Under the pieces are notes generated by a model. That model saw only the letters and a program-made list of their open reading frames with translations, was not told the DNA's origin and did not search any database. DNA of 64,000 nt from Dulcicalothrix desertica PCC 7102 (GTDB taxonomy: Bacteria > Cyanobacteriota > Cyanobacteriia > Cyanobacteriales > Nostocaceae), in the NCBI RefSeq assembly GCF_003991905.1, contig NZ_RSCL01000006.1, forward strand, positions 94,493 through 158,492, read 5' to 3'. Positions 9,127 to 19,496 of the stretch are shown here, piece after piece. Position numbers and translations under genes: made by a program. Every line of letters begins with the position of its first letter. The stretch's first letter is position 1.

Positions 9127-12100
9127 TCAAACAAAAATCAATTTATAAATACGGTTTTGAACTGTCAAAGTTCCCTGTTGCTTGATTACTAGCCCTGACA
9201 TAAGCAATTCTCTTTCCTCTGAACTATCAACAGCAACAATCCTCTCTTGATGCAAAATTTGTCGATAGAGTTCTAGTAGTCGAACGGATTGTTTGCTTTT
9301 AAAGAGGCGATTGCGGATAGTTCTCAAATGCTCTGGTTCATCCTGTGATTCCCAATTCTCTATTACCGATTTTTGCACCAAATTTTCAATCCATTCGGCT
9401 TCTCTGTTATTAGGTATTTTAGATGAAGAATTGCGGATAAGTTTGCAAAGCTTTTGGGTCAAGAAAGGCTGACCATTAGTCCAGGCTAACACTTCTTTTA
9501 ACACTGTTTGAGGATTGCTCACTTTCTCTGCTAATCCTTGAAGTAAAGGTTGCGCTTCATGCTCTTTAAAACCTTCCAATTGAATGGTATGACCGATGTT
9601 AAAGGGCGTTTTTTGATGGTCAGTAATTAAGTCACTAGGGGTAGCAACTCCAAAAATAGCAAAGGTTAAACGTCGATACTTAGGATTTATAGTACGCTGA
9701 TTATAGCAGGAGCGAATCAGAGCAAAAAAGTCATTAACTGGGAAGTTCAAACCCAAAATGTTATCTATTTCATCGATAAAGATTATTAGGTTTTTAGAGA
9801 TAGTCTCATCATTTTGAGCATTTTCAACTAGCAAAACTTCTTCAATAAATTGACTCAACCTCTGAACCGGAGAAATATCTCCCTTTTCTTGCCACCAAGT
9901 TTTTAGATTAACCTTTCTTAACAAACCAAAACTTCGCCATAGCTCTGCTATCAAGCCTTTGTACCATTGGTCAGGCGTGACGTTTTCGCTGCCAATACGG
10001 GTCAGATCGATTGCCCCGCAGCTAAATCCCTCATGCTGGAGATGGTGTATCATACGTACCATTAGGCTTGATTTGCCCATCTGCCGAGGATTGAGAATGT
10101 AACAAAACTCCCCGCGCTTCAATGCCTTGTACAGATAACGGTCTGCTGAACGCACAACATAAGTGGGAGCATCAGAAGGCAAACTTCCTCCCACTTGATA
10201 GTCAAAGCTAGAGGGTTGTTCGGCACTTTTAAGTAACTCGTTTTCAAACAGCAGTTCGGCTTGAGTGGCTTTGAGAATTTCTAGGGTTTGTGAGAGTTCT
10301 TGAGTGCGCTCTTCTACTCTAAGCTCTAGATTTTTGTTATAATCTTCTAAATGTGCATACAAACGGGCATTTTCAATAGAGATAGCCGCTTGAGCAGAAA
10401 GGATTCTTAAAACTTCAATGCGCTCGCTGGTAAAGGCGCCTGTGGTTAAATTGTTTTCCAGATATAAAATACCACTTGTTTTGCCTTGATGTAACAAAGG
10501 AGTACACAGAATCGATTTTGGTTGAGTAGCAACGATGTAGGAATCGCGAATGAACTGTTCTTCTTCCTTAGCGTTATTAAGAACTACATCTTCTTGAGTA
10601 CGAACAACATAGTTAATGAGCGCAACTGGTAGGACAGGTATTTGGCGATTGCTATCTATAGAGTCAATGGGAAGCGAGCGCATTAGAGTTACGTCATCAG
10701 AATCTACCGTCCCTTCAGCTTCGATCACCCATTTATGATCTTTTTCCAGTATCAAAAAGCCTTTTTGGGCGCCGCCATTTTCAATTACTGTTTTCATTAA
10801 CTTAGCCAGCAGTTGGTCTAGTTTAATTTCGCTAGCTAATACTTGATATGCTTTAGTAACTGTGACAATATCGAGGGCTTGGGAATTTGCACTAGCAGTG
10901 GACTCAGTTGTATTAATTCTTTGGTTTTCTTTTCGCTCGTTTATATCCATTAGAAACTGTGGGTATTCCGATTCTAGGGCTTGAACTTTGGCTTTTGCAC
11001 CCCAGCAACTATAACAATGATAAGCATTCCTTAGATATAGTCGTCCTATTTCTTCTCTACCGAGAGAGAGATAAAATTCTGCCGCGCGTTCGTAAGCTAT
11101 GGCTTCTTCATGAATAAATTCAGCTTTTTTAGCGCCTCTAATTGCTTTTTCATAAAGTTCTTCTGCTTGCCAATTTTGTCCTAAAATTCGTGCAAGTTCT
11201 GCTTCTATTAAATCGTATTTATTTTTAAAATTGGCGGGACAATGACTAGCCCATATTTTCATATCATACTGATTTTTGTTTACTTGTTCTAATATTTTTT
11301 TTTGTTTTTTTCTATTAGCATTATTATAATGAGCGATACAAGTGAGAGAAAAGTAGAAATTATGTTGTGGCGCCGTTATATGTGAGCTAAGATTTTCAAC
11401 ACACTTTTCTGATTCAATACCATTTTTAAGAGCTAGATTATATTCTTTAAAAAAATAGTAAAATAACATATTAGTAAAAAAGTACATAAAGCTTAACCAT
11501 TTATCATCTTTATTCAAATTTTTTAAATGTAAATTATGTTTTTCATGAAAATTATCAATCGATAAGTACTTTTTGTTTTCTTTAAGCAATTCAGTAATAA
11601 TGTTATGGCATGTTGAAGTATAATCAACAACATCTTTTCGCTTTAGTTTTTTTGCAAAATTGATACATTTAATAAAATGAACGTCAACCTCATCTTTTAA
11701 ATTATCTCCTTTAAAAAAGTTTATTAAACAATAAGTTGAATATGAATAAAGAGCATATTCATTATTTCCTGTATCGATTTCATTTTGAAACCCGTTTAAT
11801 AGCTTATTCTCGGCAAATTTATCTCTTAGAGTTATTTTCCAATGCCAGATAAATCCATAATACATTTGCATAACTAAAGCTTCTAACTCACGGTTCTTGA
11901 TTTTCTCTAGCAACTGGATTGAAAGTTCTCCAAACTTATACCCTAAATTAATATCTCTTGTTATATTAATAGCGTCTATTCCTTTACAGAGAAGCGAACC
12001 ATAAAAAATATAAGGACAAACTGCTTGAGAAGGATTGCCATATCTAATACAGAGGTTGAGTTGGATTAACACCACCTCAACATGAAGGAAAAAATTTTTT

Positions 12101-14916
12101 GCTACAGTAACTGCCATAATATGCTGTAATATTTTTATGGCTTCAAGTTTATGAGAATCTGTTATTTTAGGAAAATTTATTAAATCCTCAGTTGTTTTTC
12201 CCTTCAAAAAAGATTTTAAACATTCTAGCTCTTGATTAATTATCTTTTCTATTTCACCAGATTTTTGAGATATTTCAATTCCTAGTGCGGCTAAAGCTTT
12301 AAATGCGGTATCTATTGCCTTCTGTGACTGAGAGTTATTAGTAAAAGATAATAATATTTGTATTTCATATACTTTGACTTTATCAATAATACTTTTAGTT
12401 TGTTTTAGAATAATAGCTGATAGATATTCAACTTGCTCAATTTTTGTATTTAAGTATAAAACTTCTAAAGTTTCTAAATGAACTTGTAATGTAAATTCAT
12501 ACTGATGCTTCCAACTATTTAATGGTAATAATTTTAAAGCTGTTTCTACATATTTTAAAGCTGGCTTATACGCTGTAGATGCTTTTGCTTTTTTACCCGC
12601 TTCAAAATTTAATCTAGCTAGTTGATGTTTTTCTGAAGGTTCGGTAATCAATTCCAAACCTTCGTTAAGATGATTGACAATATCAAAGATATTGTGTTCT
12701 AATTGACTTTCTTGCATATATTCCAGTAAAAGACGCCCTACTTGTAAATGAACTGCTTTTTTCTCGTCTTCTAGAATTAAAGTATAAGCAGCCTGCTGAA
12801 TTCGGTCGTGTAAAAATTTGTAGGGGATATATTTAGGAATTTTAGCAATGAAAGCATTAGATATTTCTGAAGTATCCTCTAATATTTCTTCCTGATTCCA
12901 AAGCAAAGGTATTTTATATTCATGACTTAGAGGTAAAATTAAACCTGACTCTAGTGCTGGCTGAAGTTCTCTAGCTGTAGTTATTTGAGATTTATTGTTG
13001 ACAATAGAGAGAACTTCTAAATTAAATTGATTGCCAATACAGGCAGCTAATTGTAAAATTTTCTGAGTTTGTTCATTTAGTTTAGTAATTTTGCGGATAG
13101 TTAAATCAACAACATTATCAGTTATTTCTATTTTTTGAATTTCCTTAATATCCCATTGCCATTCATTTTTCTGATAATCGAATGATAAAAAGTTTTCTTG
13201 GTGCAGAGATTGAAGCAATTGAGTTAAGAAAAAAGCGTTTCCTTGAGTTTTATTCTTTATTAACTCTGCTAAAGGTTTTGACTTTTCTGTAGAACAATTT
13301 AAAGTATCAGTAACTAATTGGTTAATGTATCCAATTTCTAATGGTTGTAGTAAGATGTTATTTATCTTAGCACCTTCTTTTTGAATTTGCTCTAAGGTTT
13401 GCATCAAAGGATGAGTAGCATCAACTTCATTATCTCGGTAGGCGCTGATTATCAATAGATATTGGCTATCAGCATTGGTTATTAATAGCTCAATTAGCTT
13501 CAAAGATGCTAAATCTGCCCACTGTAGATCGTCGAGGAAAATAACTAAGGGATGTCCTTTTTGAGCGAAAACAGTAATAAATTTTTGAAAAAATAAATTA
13601 AATCGATTTTGAGTCTCAATTGCCCCTAATTGCTCAACTGGTGGCTGTTTACCAATAATCTTTTCCACTTCAGGAATTATATCGATAATAACCTGAGCAT
13701 TAGGATTCAAGGCTGCTAAAAGTTTTAGTTTCCAAGTTTGTATTGCTGCTTCAGATTCGGTAAGTAACTGTCGTATTAACTCTTGAAAAGCTAGAGTAAC
13801 CGCCCTGTAGGGAATATCTCGCTGCAATTGGTCGAATTTTCCCTTAATAAAATAGCCTCGCTGGCGTAATATTGGTTTGTGAACTTCATTAACTAAGGCA
13901 GATTTACCAATTCCTGAATAACCAGAAACTAGCATTATTTCACTGCTACCTTGACTAACTCGCTCAAAAGTAGTTAATAGTTGAGTGACTTCTTTTTCCC
14001 TACCATAAAGTTTTTCGGGAATAATAAAGCGATTACAAATATCCTGAGTTGCTAAACAAAACTCATCAATTTGTCCTAAACTCTCTAAGCGATTACGACA
14101 GATTTCTAAATCGGCTTTAATTCCCCAAGCACTTTGGTATCGTTCTTCTGGGGTTTTTGCCAACAATTTCATCACAATGTTGGAGACGGCTTTAGGTATT
14201 GGTTGAGACGTTAAATTTAACGTTTCTACAAGTTTATGTGGGGGAATAGGTTGTTGAGCAATATGACAATGAACTAATTCTATAGAATCAGTAATGGCAA
14301 AAGGTAATTTATTGGTGAGCAATTCGTAGAAAGTAATACCCAACGAATAAAAATCGCTGCGGTAATCTATGCCTCGATTCATTCTTCCGGTTTGCTCCGG
14401 AGCAATATAAGCTAAAGTTCCTTCTAATAGCTCGATATTTTCAACTGTCTGATTTTCTCGCGATAAACGAGTGGAAATGCCGAAGTCAATGATTTTGAGT
14501 TGTTTGCTTTCTGGGTTATAGACGATATTAGAGGGGTTAATATCTTTGTGGATAATATTGGCAGCGTGAATAGTAGCCAAACTTTCAGTTGTTTTGATGG
14601 CAATAGAGAGAAATTCTTTGAGGGTAAATTGACGTTCTGACATTAACAATTTTAAAGATTCACCGCCAAAGTCTTCTAAAAACATAACTAGACTATTTTT
14701 ATATCGCTGCAAATTGTATGCTTTAATCACTACATCAGTATTTAAGGAGCGGGTGATTTTATACTCCTGCTTGTATCGAGTTAGTTCTGAAGGAGTAGGG
14801 TAGTTTTCTTTGAGAATCTTTAAAACAACGGGTTGATTATCAGGCTTGAGAATGGCTCGATAGACTAATGAATTAGCACTTTCATAGATTTTATGAATAA
14901 TCTGATAATCTTGCAT
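9127..14916 (-). CDS. Giant Ser/Thr protein kinase with AAA ATPase, GAF and C-terminal AAA-like domain
   Basis: About 1929 residues. Numbered from an upstream in-frame TTG at 14931, the domains are: a Ser/Thr kinase (9-275, Lys38, HKDINPSN at 128-135, DFG at 149-151, APEQ activation end), a large AAA/STAND ATPase with Walker [11 protein letters not shown] at 337-346 and a long helical TPR-like region, a GAF domain (about 1360-1525), a coiled-coil linker, and an AAA_35-type domain (about 1577-1934) with Walker [12 protein letters not shown] chose the ATG at 14916, preceded by GGGAAGAG, rather than the TTG. In the common cyanobacterial architecture (HstK-like) the C-terminus is a HisKA/HATPase histidine kinase; here that is replaced by the AAA-like domain. 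It probably senses a ligand through GAF and signals by phosphorylation. From 11.4 to 15.2 kb it has no GGCGCC sites. Confidence 0.9.
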   Translation of the reverse strand: MQDYQIIHKIYESANSLVYRAILKPDNQPVVLKILKENYPTPSELTRYKQEYKITRSLNTDVVIKAYNLQRYKNSLVMFLEDFGGESLKLLMSERQFTLKEFLSIAIKTTESLATIHAANIIHKDINPSNIVYNPESKQLKIIDFGISTRLSRENQTVENIELLEGTLAYIAPEQTGRMNRGIDYRSDFYSLGITFYELLTNKLPFAITDSIELVHCHIAQQPIPPHKLVETLNLTSQPIPKAVSNIVMKLLAKTPEERYQSAWGIKADLEICRNRLESLGQIDEFCLATQDICNRFIIPEKLYGREKEVTQLLTTFERVSQGSSEIMLVSGYSGIGKSALVNEVHKPILRQRGYFIKGKFDQLQRDIPYRAVTLAFQELIRQLLTESEAAIQTWKLKLLAALNPNAQVIIDIIPEVEKIIGKQPPVEQLGAIETQNRFNLFFQKFITVFAQKGHPLVIFLDDLQWADLASLKLIELLITNADSQYLLIISAYRDNEVDATHPLMQTLEQIQKEGAKINNILLQPLEIGYINQLVTDTLNCSTEKSKPLAELIKNKTQGNAFFLTQLLQSLHQENFLSFDYQKNEWQWDIKEIQKIEITDNVVDLTIRKITKLNEQTQKILQLAACIGNQFNLEVLSIVNNKSQITTARELQPALESGLILPLSHEYKIPLLWNQEEILEDTSEISNAFIAKIPKYIPYKFLHDRIQQAAYTLILEDEKKAVHLQVGRLLLEYMQESQLEHNIFDIVNHLNEGLELITEPSEKHQLARLNFEAGKKAKASTAYKPALKYVETALKLLPLNSWKHQYEFTLQVHLETLEVLYLNTKIEQVEYLSAIILKQTKSIIDKVKVYEIQILLSFTNNSQSQKAIDTAFKALAALGIEISQKSGEIEKIINQELECLKSFLKGKTTEDLINFPKITDSHKLEAIKILQHIMAVTVAKNFFLHVEVVLIQLNLCIRYGNPSQAVCPYIFYGSLLCKGIDAINITRDINLGYKFGELSIQLLEKIKNRELEALVMQMYYGFIWHWKITLRDKFAENKLLNGFQNEIDTGNNEYALYSYSTYCLINFFKGDNLKDEVDVHFIKCINFAKKLKRKDVVDYTSTCHNIITELLKENKKYLSIDNFHEKHNLHLKNLNKDDKWLSFMYFFTNMLFYYFFKEYNLALKNGIESEKCVENLSSHITAPQHNFYFSLTCIAHYNNANRKKQKKILEQVNKNQYDMKIWASHCPANFKNKYDLIEAELARILGQNWQAEELYEKAIRGAKKAEFIHEEAIAYERAAEFYLSLGREEIGRLYLRNAYHCYSCWGAKAKVQALESEYPQFLMDINERKENQRINTTESTASANSQALDIVTVTKAYQVLASEIKLDQLLAKLMKTVIENGGAQKGFLILEKDHKWVIEAEGTVDSDDVTLMRSLPIDSIDSNRQIPVLPVALINYVVRTQEDVVLNNAKEEEQFIRDSYIVATQPKSILCTPLLHQGKTSGILYLENNLTTGAFTSERIEVLRILSAQAAISIENARLYAHLEDYNKNLELRVEERTQELSQTLEILKATQAELLFENELLKSAEQPSSFDYQVGGSLPSDAPTYVVRSADRYLYKALKRGEFCYILNPRQMGKSSLMVRMIHHLQHEGFSCGAIDLTRIGSENVTPDQWYKGLIAELWRSFGLLRKVNLKTWWQEKGDISPVQRLSQFIEEVLLVENAQNDETISKNLIIFIDEIDNILGLNFPVNDFFALIRSCYNQRTINPKYRRLTFAIFGVATPSDLITDHQKTPFNIGHTIQLEGFKEHEAQPLLQGLAEKVSNPQTVLKEVLAWTNGQPFLTQKLCKLIRNSSSKIPNNREAEWIENLVQKSVIENWESQDEPEHLRTIRNRLFKSKQSVRLLELYRQILHQERIVAVDSSEERELLMSGLVIKQQGTLTVQNRIYKLIFV

Positions 14917-15711
14917 ACTCTCTTCCCGCAATAAAATTACCTATAATGCATGATAAATTACTACAACCTAATTACAAATAAATACTAAACAATAATTTAT
15001 AAAATATTTAACTCGACTAGAAGTGTGCGATTGATACGTATCTAAATATTGTTTTTTTTACATTTCCTACCTAATGAAAAAACTCCTATAAAGCAGATTA
15101 AGATAGTAGCAGCCAAAAGCACTAGTTAGTATAATTTATAATTAATTTTAACTATTCGTATAGTATTATTACGTAAAAAACTATCTCAAACATCCAACTG
15201 TTGGATGGCGCCTATTTTTAATTCACTTTCTTTGCGCTTCCGTCAATATACATTACTAAATCGGCGCCATAGCATAAATAAAATAGTACATTAACACCAA
15301 TATCGAAAAGATTTGTACCTCTATCAGGGGAAAGCTTAGGGATGATACGAGTTGGATGACTTATCACCTATGGCGTTCAATCATTAACGAATCATACTCT
15401 TGAAGTCCTTTAACTACTTAACATTTTTCTACCACCCTCATGATAAGATAATACGAAATCCTTGTAGCATAAGGCTTTTTCAAAAATATTGATTTCAACT
15501 ATTTGCAAGCGAAAATAAACTCTCAACCTTTAGGCACATATAAAGTTATGAAATTGGACTGAATTCCTCTTTTAGCAGATTGATGGAAGCTGTCACAACC
15601 GCGCTCTTTGCTAGTGGTCGTAGAGCTATAAAAAACTTCTTCCTTTACTTTCTTCAGCATAGTAGGCGTCCGCTTTCCATCTTATCTTAGTGACATTTGC
15701 CTATAATCTCT
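14917..15711. other. Divergent intergenic region between two AAA-like-domain genes
   Basis: Nearly 800 bases without a credible gene. CATCCAAC-T-GTTGGATG (15191-15207) is a perfect 8-bp inverted repeat that could be an operator or part of a terminator (it is followed by GGCGCCTATTTTT). The remainder is AT-rich. The two flanking genes are divergent and both encode AAA_35-type domains, so shared regulation from this spacer is possible. Confidence 0.45.
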
Positions 15712-17103
15712 ATGAACCTTGATCTTCTATTTTTGATTGTTGACCGCCTGCTAATTGAGAGCCACAATCGTCCCCTTAATTCCACAGAAAAACTGATTTT
15801 GCTCGGCATTTGGCAGTATAAAACTTACAAACAAATGGCGGTAGAGGCAGGTTATAGTCCTGGCTACTTTACCAATGTCGTTGCCCCAGAGTTGTTTGGG
15901 CGACTCTCCAAAGGCATTGGTCAGCGCGTGAACAAGAAAAACTGTCGGGCGCTGCTGGAGTCTTATGCTACCACCCAAACAGCCTCACAGAAAAGACCTT
16001 TGAGACAAAATTTGGCAGAACCTCTCCCGGATGTTAACCAAAATACATTACCTTGCTATCCTAGTGGCTCAGTTCCTCTCGATTCTCCCTTTTACCTCGA
16101 ACGTTCTCTCCTTGAGGAGGAAATTTATCAAGAAATCGGGAAACCAGGAGCGCTAATCAGGATTAAAGCTCCTAGAGAAATGGGCAAAACTTCACTGCTA
16201 CTAAGGGTTCTTGACTATGCGAACCGCCAGGGCTACCATACTATCAGCTTAAATTGTGAACAAGTCGAGCAGGCAATTTTGAGCGATTTGAATCAACTTT
16301 TACGCTGGTTGTGTGCTAATATTACTCGCCAGCTTCAGCTTCAACCAATGTTAGACGAGTATTGGGATGAAGATATGGGAAATAAAATTAGCTGCACTCT
16401 CTACTTGCAAGAATATCTACTAGAGTCAATTAATACTCCTCTGGTCTTAGCGTTGGATGAGGTAAACTATATTTTCGAGCATTCCCAAGTAGCGAAAGAT
16501 TTTTTACCTCTGTTGCGTTCTTGGTACGAAGAAGCAAAAAGGCTGCCAATTTGGCAAAAGCTTCGCCTATTAGTGGTTCACTCGACAGAAATTTACGTTC
16601 CCCTCGAACTTAACCAGTCTCCTTTCAATGTGGGACTGCCAATTCAGTTAGATTGCTTCACACAACAAGAAGTGCAGCAGTTAGCCCAACGTTATAAACT
16701 CGACTGGGTAGATGGAGAAGAAGCTAGACAATTAATGGCAATGGTTGAGGGACATCCGGCGCTAGTACACCTAGCACTATATCATTTAAGTCGAAAGCAG
16801 ATAACTGTGTCGCAACTGCTAGAAAATGCTCCCACTGAAGGAGGAATTTATTCTCATCATTTGCAGTGTCACTGGGCAACCTTGCAAGAACAGCCTGAGT
16901 TAGCACAAGCTTTTGATACTGTTTTGAATACCAATGAAACTGTTTCCTTCGACCCCATCCTAACTCACAAGTTAAGCAGTATGGGACTGATTAAACTTTC
17001 TGGAGGTCAAGTGAGCGTAGGTTGTGAATTGTACCGACAATTTTTTACGAGAAGGAGCAGCAATAAGCGCGTAGCTAACATCAGGGGTAGAATTCCAGAG
17101 TGA
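15712..17103 (+). CDS. vMAP-like HTH plus AAA-like (AAA_35) ATPase
   Basis: The N-terminal 85 residues (NSTEKLILLGIWQYKTYKQM, then SPGYFTNVVAPELF) match the HTH-like N-terminal domain of cyanobacterial vWA-MoxR-associated proteins. The remainder is an AAA_35-type NTPase: IKAPREMGKTSLLLRVLD is the Walker A and LVLALDEVNYIF the Walker B, followed by the YEEA and QSPFNVGLPIQL segments also found at the C-terminus of the giant kinase upstream. An in-frame TTG at 15697 is an alternative start; I prefer the ATG at 15712. Such proteins are proposed members of ternary conflict or signalling systems, but the specific role is unknown. It has no GGCGCC sites. Confidence 0.82.
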   Translation: MNLDLLFLIVDRLLIESHNRPLNSTEKLILLGIWQYKTYKQMAVEAGYSPGYFTNVVAPELFGRLSKGIGQRVNKKNCRALLESYATTQTASQKRPLRQNLAEPLPDVNQNTLPCYPSGSVPLDSPFYLERSLLEEEIYQEIGKPGALIRIKAPREMGKTSLLLRVLDYANRQGYHTISLNCEQVEQAILSDLNQLLRWLCANITRQLQLQPMLDEYWDEDMGNKISCTLYLQEYLLESINTPLVLALDEVNYIFEHSQVAKDFLPLLRSWYEEAKRLPIWQKLRLLVVHSTEIYVPLELNQSPFNVGLPIQLDCFTQQEVQQLAQRYKLDWVDGEEARQLMAMVEGHPALVHLALYHLSRKQITVSQLLENAPTEGGIYSHHLQCHWATLQEQPELAQAFDTVLNTNETVSFDPILTHKLSSMGLIKLSGGQVSVGCELYRQFFTRRSSNKRVANIRGRIPE

Positions 17104-17246
17104 GTCATTGGTATAAAAATTACCCTAATTACACACTTTAATCTTGTAAAATAGCGTGTTTTTTGCGATAAATACGTAATTAAACAAAAATACTAGTAAC
17201 AATTTTTATATTTTTTGATTCAAGATATATTTTATTACTTCGGCGC

Positions 17247-17384
17247 CTAATTTTTAGTTTTAATGACAACACGGCGCCCATTATTATCTCTGGCACAGTA
17301 AGTAACGCCAAAACCACCCTCGCCTATTCTTTCTTCGATTGTGTATTTTTCGTTCTGTAATTTTTGCCCTGATGCCCAAACCAT
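17247..17384 (-). pseudogene. Ser/Thr kinase N-lobe stub
   Basis: A 45-codon reading begins MVWASGQKLQNEKYTIEERI and continues through the glycine-rich loop IGEGGFGVTY to the beta-3 strand RRVVIKTKN, then stops. It matches the N-terminus of cyanobacterial Ser/Thr kinases (GQKLQNGKYTIEKELGRGGF type). Everything after the ATP-binding Lys is missing: no catalytic loop or DFG follows in any frame. It is therefore a truncated remnant. A longer frame extends 24 codons upstream but that part is not kinase-like. Confidence 0.75.
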
Positions 17385-17880
17385 TAATTCAAATCCTAAT
17401 ATACTGGTATCGATTATGGCATACTTCATCAAGTAGATAATGAGCAACATGTCCATTCCAGTCCTGCTAAACTCGCTATTACTCTCTGTGTCCTCTGTGT
17501 CTCTGTGGTAAATATAATTAGTCGTCGGTGTTTTTTATAACTATGTGACTGCACAGGCCGAAAAGCCTGTGCGACAAGAGGGGGATGTTATTTAGAATTT
17601 AATCAGAGATAATTAAAAGACGGGGATGAAAGCTTTTAGGATGGCTTTAGCCATCAATCACACTCTTTATTTATAATTATTTATGATTGGAATATTGACA
17701 CGATGCTCATAATCTGTATTGATTATTTATGTTTTTTAATATTTAATATTTGTAACTATTACAACACACTTCATTTTCGTATCTCTGAAATAGAACACGC
17801 ATAAGCGCCAGCGCGATTTTTTGAAATTTAGTATTGATATATTGACAATATTTTTATATACTATTAATAGTTACTAAACC
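17385..17880. other. Spacer upstream of tnpB with small inverted repeats
   Basis: It contains GCACAGGC/GCCTGTGC (17551-17572), related to the interspersed repeat family found elsewhere in the window, and GATGGC-TTTA-GCCATC (17640-17655). The latter may mark the left end of the tnpB element, but I cannot define that end from one copy. Confidence 0.4.
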
Positions 17881-17897
17881 AAGGAGGTAAGTCTAAA

Positions 17898-19412
17898 TTG
17901 CTAACAAACTATGTGTATAAGCTTCAGCCTAATGTTACTCAAAGTCATGAAATGGTTCGTTGGATTGATATGCTACGTAGCCATTACAATTGGTGTTTGA
18001 ATGATAGAATATCTCAATATAATCAAAAATTTATACAAGGTGATTATTGCGATATTAGAACAAAAGCTGAAGCATGTCCTATTAGTTGTTTTGTTAGCAA
18101 GAATGGTGCCAGTGGTGAGCCGTGGAAACAAGATAATCAAAATACCATAGTACCAATGGGAGAGTATTGTTTACTTCCTTATGATTTGAATAATTTACCT
18201 TATAGTGGTAAAACTCCACGTCGTAGCGTTGGAGATATCCAAATCACGGCATTGCCAGTATTGAAAGTTGCTCGACCTTGGTATGCAGAAATTGATTCGA
18301 CAGTATTACAGCAAAATGTAAAACGATTGGATACTGCTTATGAAAATTTCTTTAATGGTAACGGTTTTCCAAAATTTAAGAATCGTAGTAATTTTACATC
18401 ATTCACCTATCAGGTGGGATTTAAAGTAAGTGGGAATAAAATCTATTTACCCAAATTGGGATGGATGCGTTTTTATGACTCTAGACCAATACCACCAGGC
18501 TTTGTAATTAAAGCTGCAACAGTTCGTAAGCGTCAAGACGGTTGGTACATTTCTGTTAGAATTGAAGACAAAACTGTGCCTGATTATGTACCACTACCCC
18601 TGTCAGAAGTAAATAAAGTAATTGGTTGTGATTTAGGCATTGTAAAACTGATTCATCTATCGGATGGACATCAAATCGATAATCCTAAATTTGCAACGAA
18701 TAAAAAGACCCGGAGAATACTAAAAGTTAGGCAGCGTCGAGTTAGCCAGAAAAAGAAAAATAGTAATAATCAGAAGCGTGCAAGTCGTGCAGTAGGTAGA
18801 TTACACAAAAAGATTGCTGATAAACGTCAAGCCTATCAATGGGAAATAGCTGACGCTATTGTATCACGTAAAGTTGATGCAATTGGTGTGGAACATTTAA
18901 ACATTGCTGGAATTCTGCGACGTTGTAAAGTAAAAATCGATGATAATACAGGGAGGTTTTTACCCAATGGACAATCAAGAAAAAAATATTTAAATCGTGC
19001 TATCTCAGATGCTAGCTGGAATGAATTAATTTTAAAAATCGATTATCTCGCTGCGAAGCAAGGAAAGATTGTAGTTAAAATTAATCCGAAAAATTCTAGC
19101 ATTGAGTGTAGAAATTGTGGTTATATTGATAAGGCAAGTAGAGATAATGAAAAATTCATTTGCTCTCAATGTGGTCATCACGAACATGCCGACATCGGTG
19201 CTGCAAAAACAATTCGAGATAGAGTAATTGAATTGATAGAATACCAAAAGGTACACGGGGACTGCGTGGAACCAGCGGATAAAACTGCTAAACGCCCGAA
19301 AAAACGTAAGGAGAAATCAGCACGCTCTACCTTGAGCAAACGTGTTGAGCCTGGGAACCCAAAATCTAAGGGTGAAAATCCTGAAACTGGGATACAAGAG
19401 GATATAGCCTAA
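17898..19412 (+). CDS. tnpB: TnpB RNA-guided endonuclease of an IS200/IS605-type element
   Basis: The 504-residue protein has the TnpB layout: an N-terminal OrfB/WED-like region (YKLQPNVTQSHEMVRWIDML, HYNWCLNDRISQY), then a split RuvC nuclease. The three catalytic acids are present: Asp245 in GCDLGIVKL, Glu332 in IGVEHLNI and Asp432 in EHADIGAAKTI. A zinc-ribbon with CRNCGY and CSQCGHH lies between the last two. TnpB uses an RNA derived from the 3' end of its own element to cleave DNA next to a transposon-adjacent motif, promoting element retention. Translation starts at a TTG with AAGGAGG ten bases upstream. No tnpA is adjacent, so mobility needs a transposase in trans. The intact catalytic set suggests the nuclease is functional. 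Confidence 0.92.
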   Translation: MLTNYVYKLQPNVTQSHEMVRWIDMLRSHYNWCLNDRISQYNQKFIQGDYCDIRTKAEACPISCFVSKNGASGEPWKQDNQNTIVPMGEYCLLPYDLNNLPYSGKTPRRSVGDIQITALPVLKVARPWYAEIDSTVLQQNVKRLDTAYENFFNGNGFPKFKNRSNFTSFTYQVGFKVSGNKIYLPKLGWMRFYDSRPIPPGFVIKAATVRKRQDGWYISVRIEDKTVPDYVPLPLSEVNKVIGCDLGIVKLIHLSDGHQIDNPKFATNKKTRRILKVRQRRVSQKKKNSNNQKRASRAVGRLHKKIADKRQAYQWEIADAIVSRKVDAIGVEHLNIAGILRRCKVKIDDNTGRFLPNGQSRKKYLNRAISDASWNELILKIDYLAAKQGKIVVKINPKNSSIECRNCGYIDKASRDNEKFICSQCGHHEHADIGAAKTIRDRVIELIEYQKVHGDCVEPADKTAKRPKKRKEKSARSTLSKRVEPGNPKSKGENPETGIQEDIA

Positions 19413-19451
19413 AACCTCTTGTGAATCTCCCTTGCTTCAGCAGGGAAAGAG
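19394..19451 (+). ncRNA. Probable 3' end of the TnpB guide (omega/re) RNA with two hairpins
   Basis: ACAAGAGG (19394-19401) pairs with CCTCTTGT (19415-19422) across the tnpB stop codon, and CCCTTGC pairs with GCAGGG (19429-19445) just after. Known omega RNAs come from the tnpB 3' end and right end, with the guide directly beyond. The guide would begin after about 19457. Only the 3' part is marked; the 5' limit is unknown. Confidence 0.5.
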
Positions 19452-19496
19452 TCAAATTAGAACAGCTAGCACTTTGATTAACCACTGCCTTATTTA

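Larger units (their letters stand above)
17640..19457 (+). mobile_element. tnpB-only IS200/IS605-type element (left end uncertain)
   Basis: The element contains an intact tnpB and no tnpA. The right end is suggested by the hairpin CCCTTGC-TTCA-GCAGGG (19429-19445) followed by GAGTCAA, a layout common at the right ends of cyanobacterial tnpB elements. The left end is uncertain: the hairpin at 17640 is a candidate. No GGCGCC site lies between about 17.28 and 20.02 kb, consistent with imported DNA. Confidence 0.55.

Noticed and set aside
8799-9134. 111-codon minus-strand open frame ahead of the giant kinase gene's stop
   Set aside because: Composition is rich in Ile, Tyr and Lys from AT-rich spacer, it has no family resemblance and overlaps the kinase gene end.
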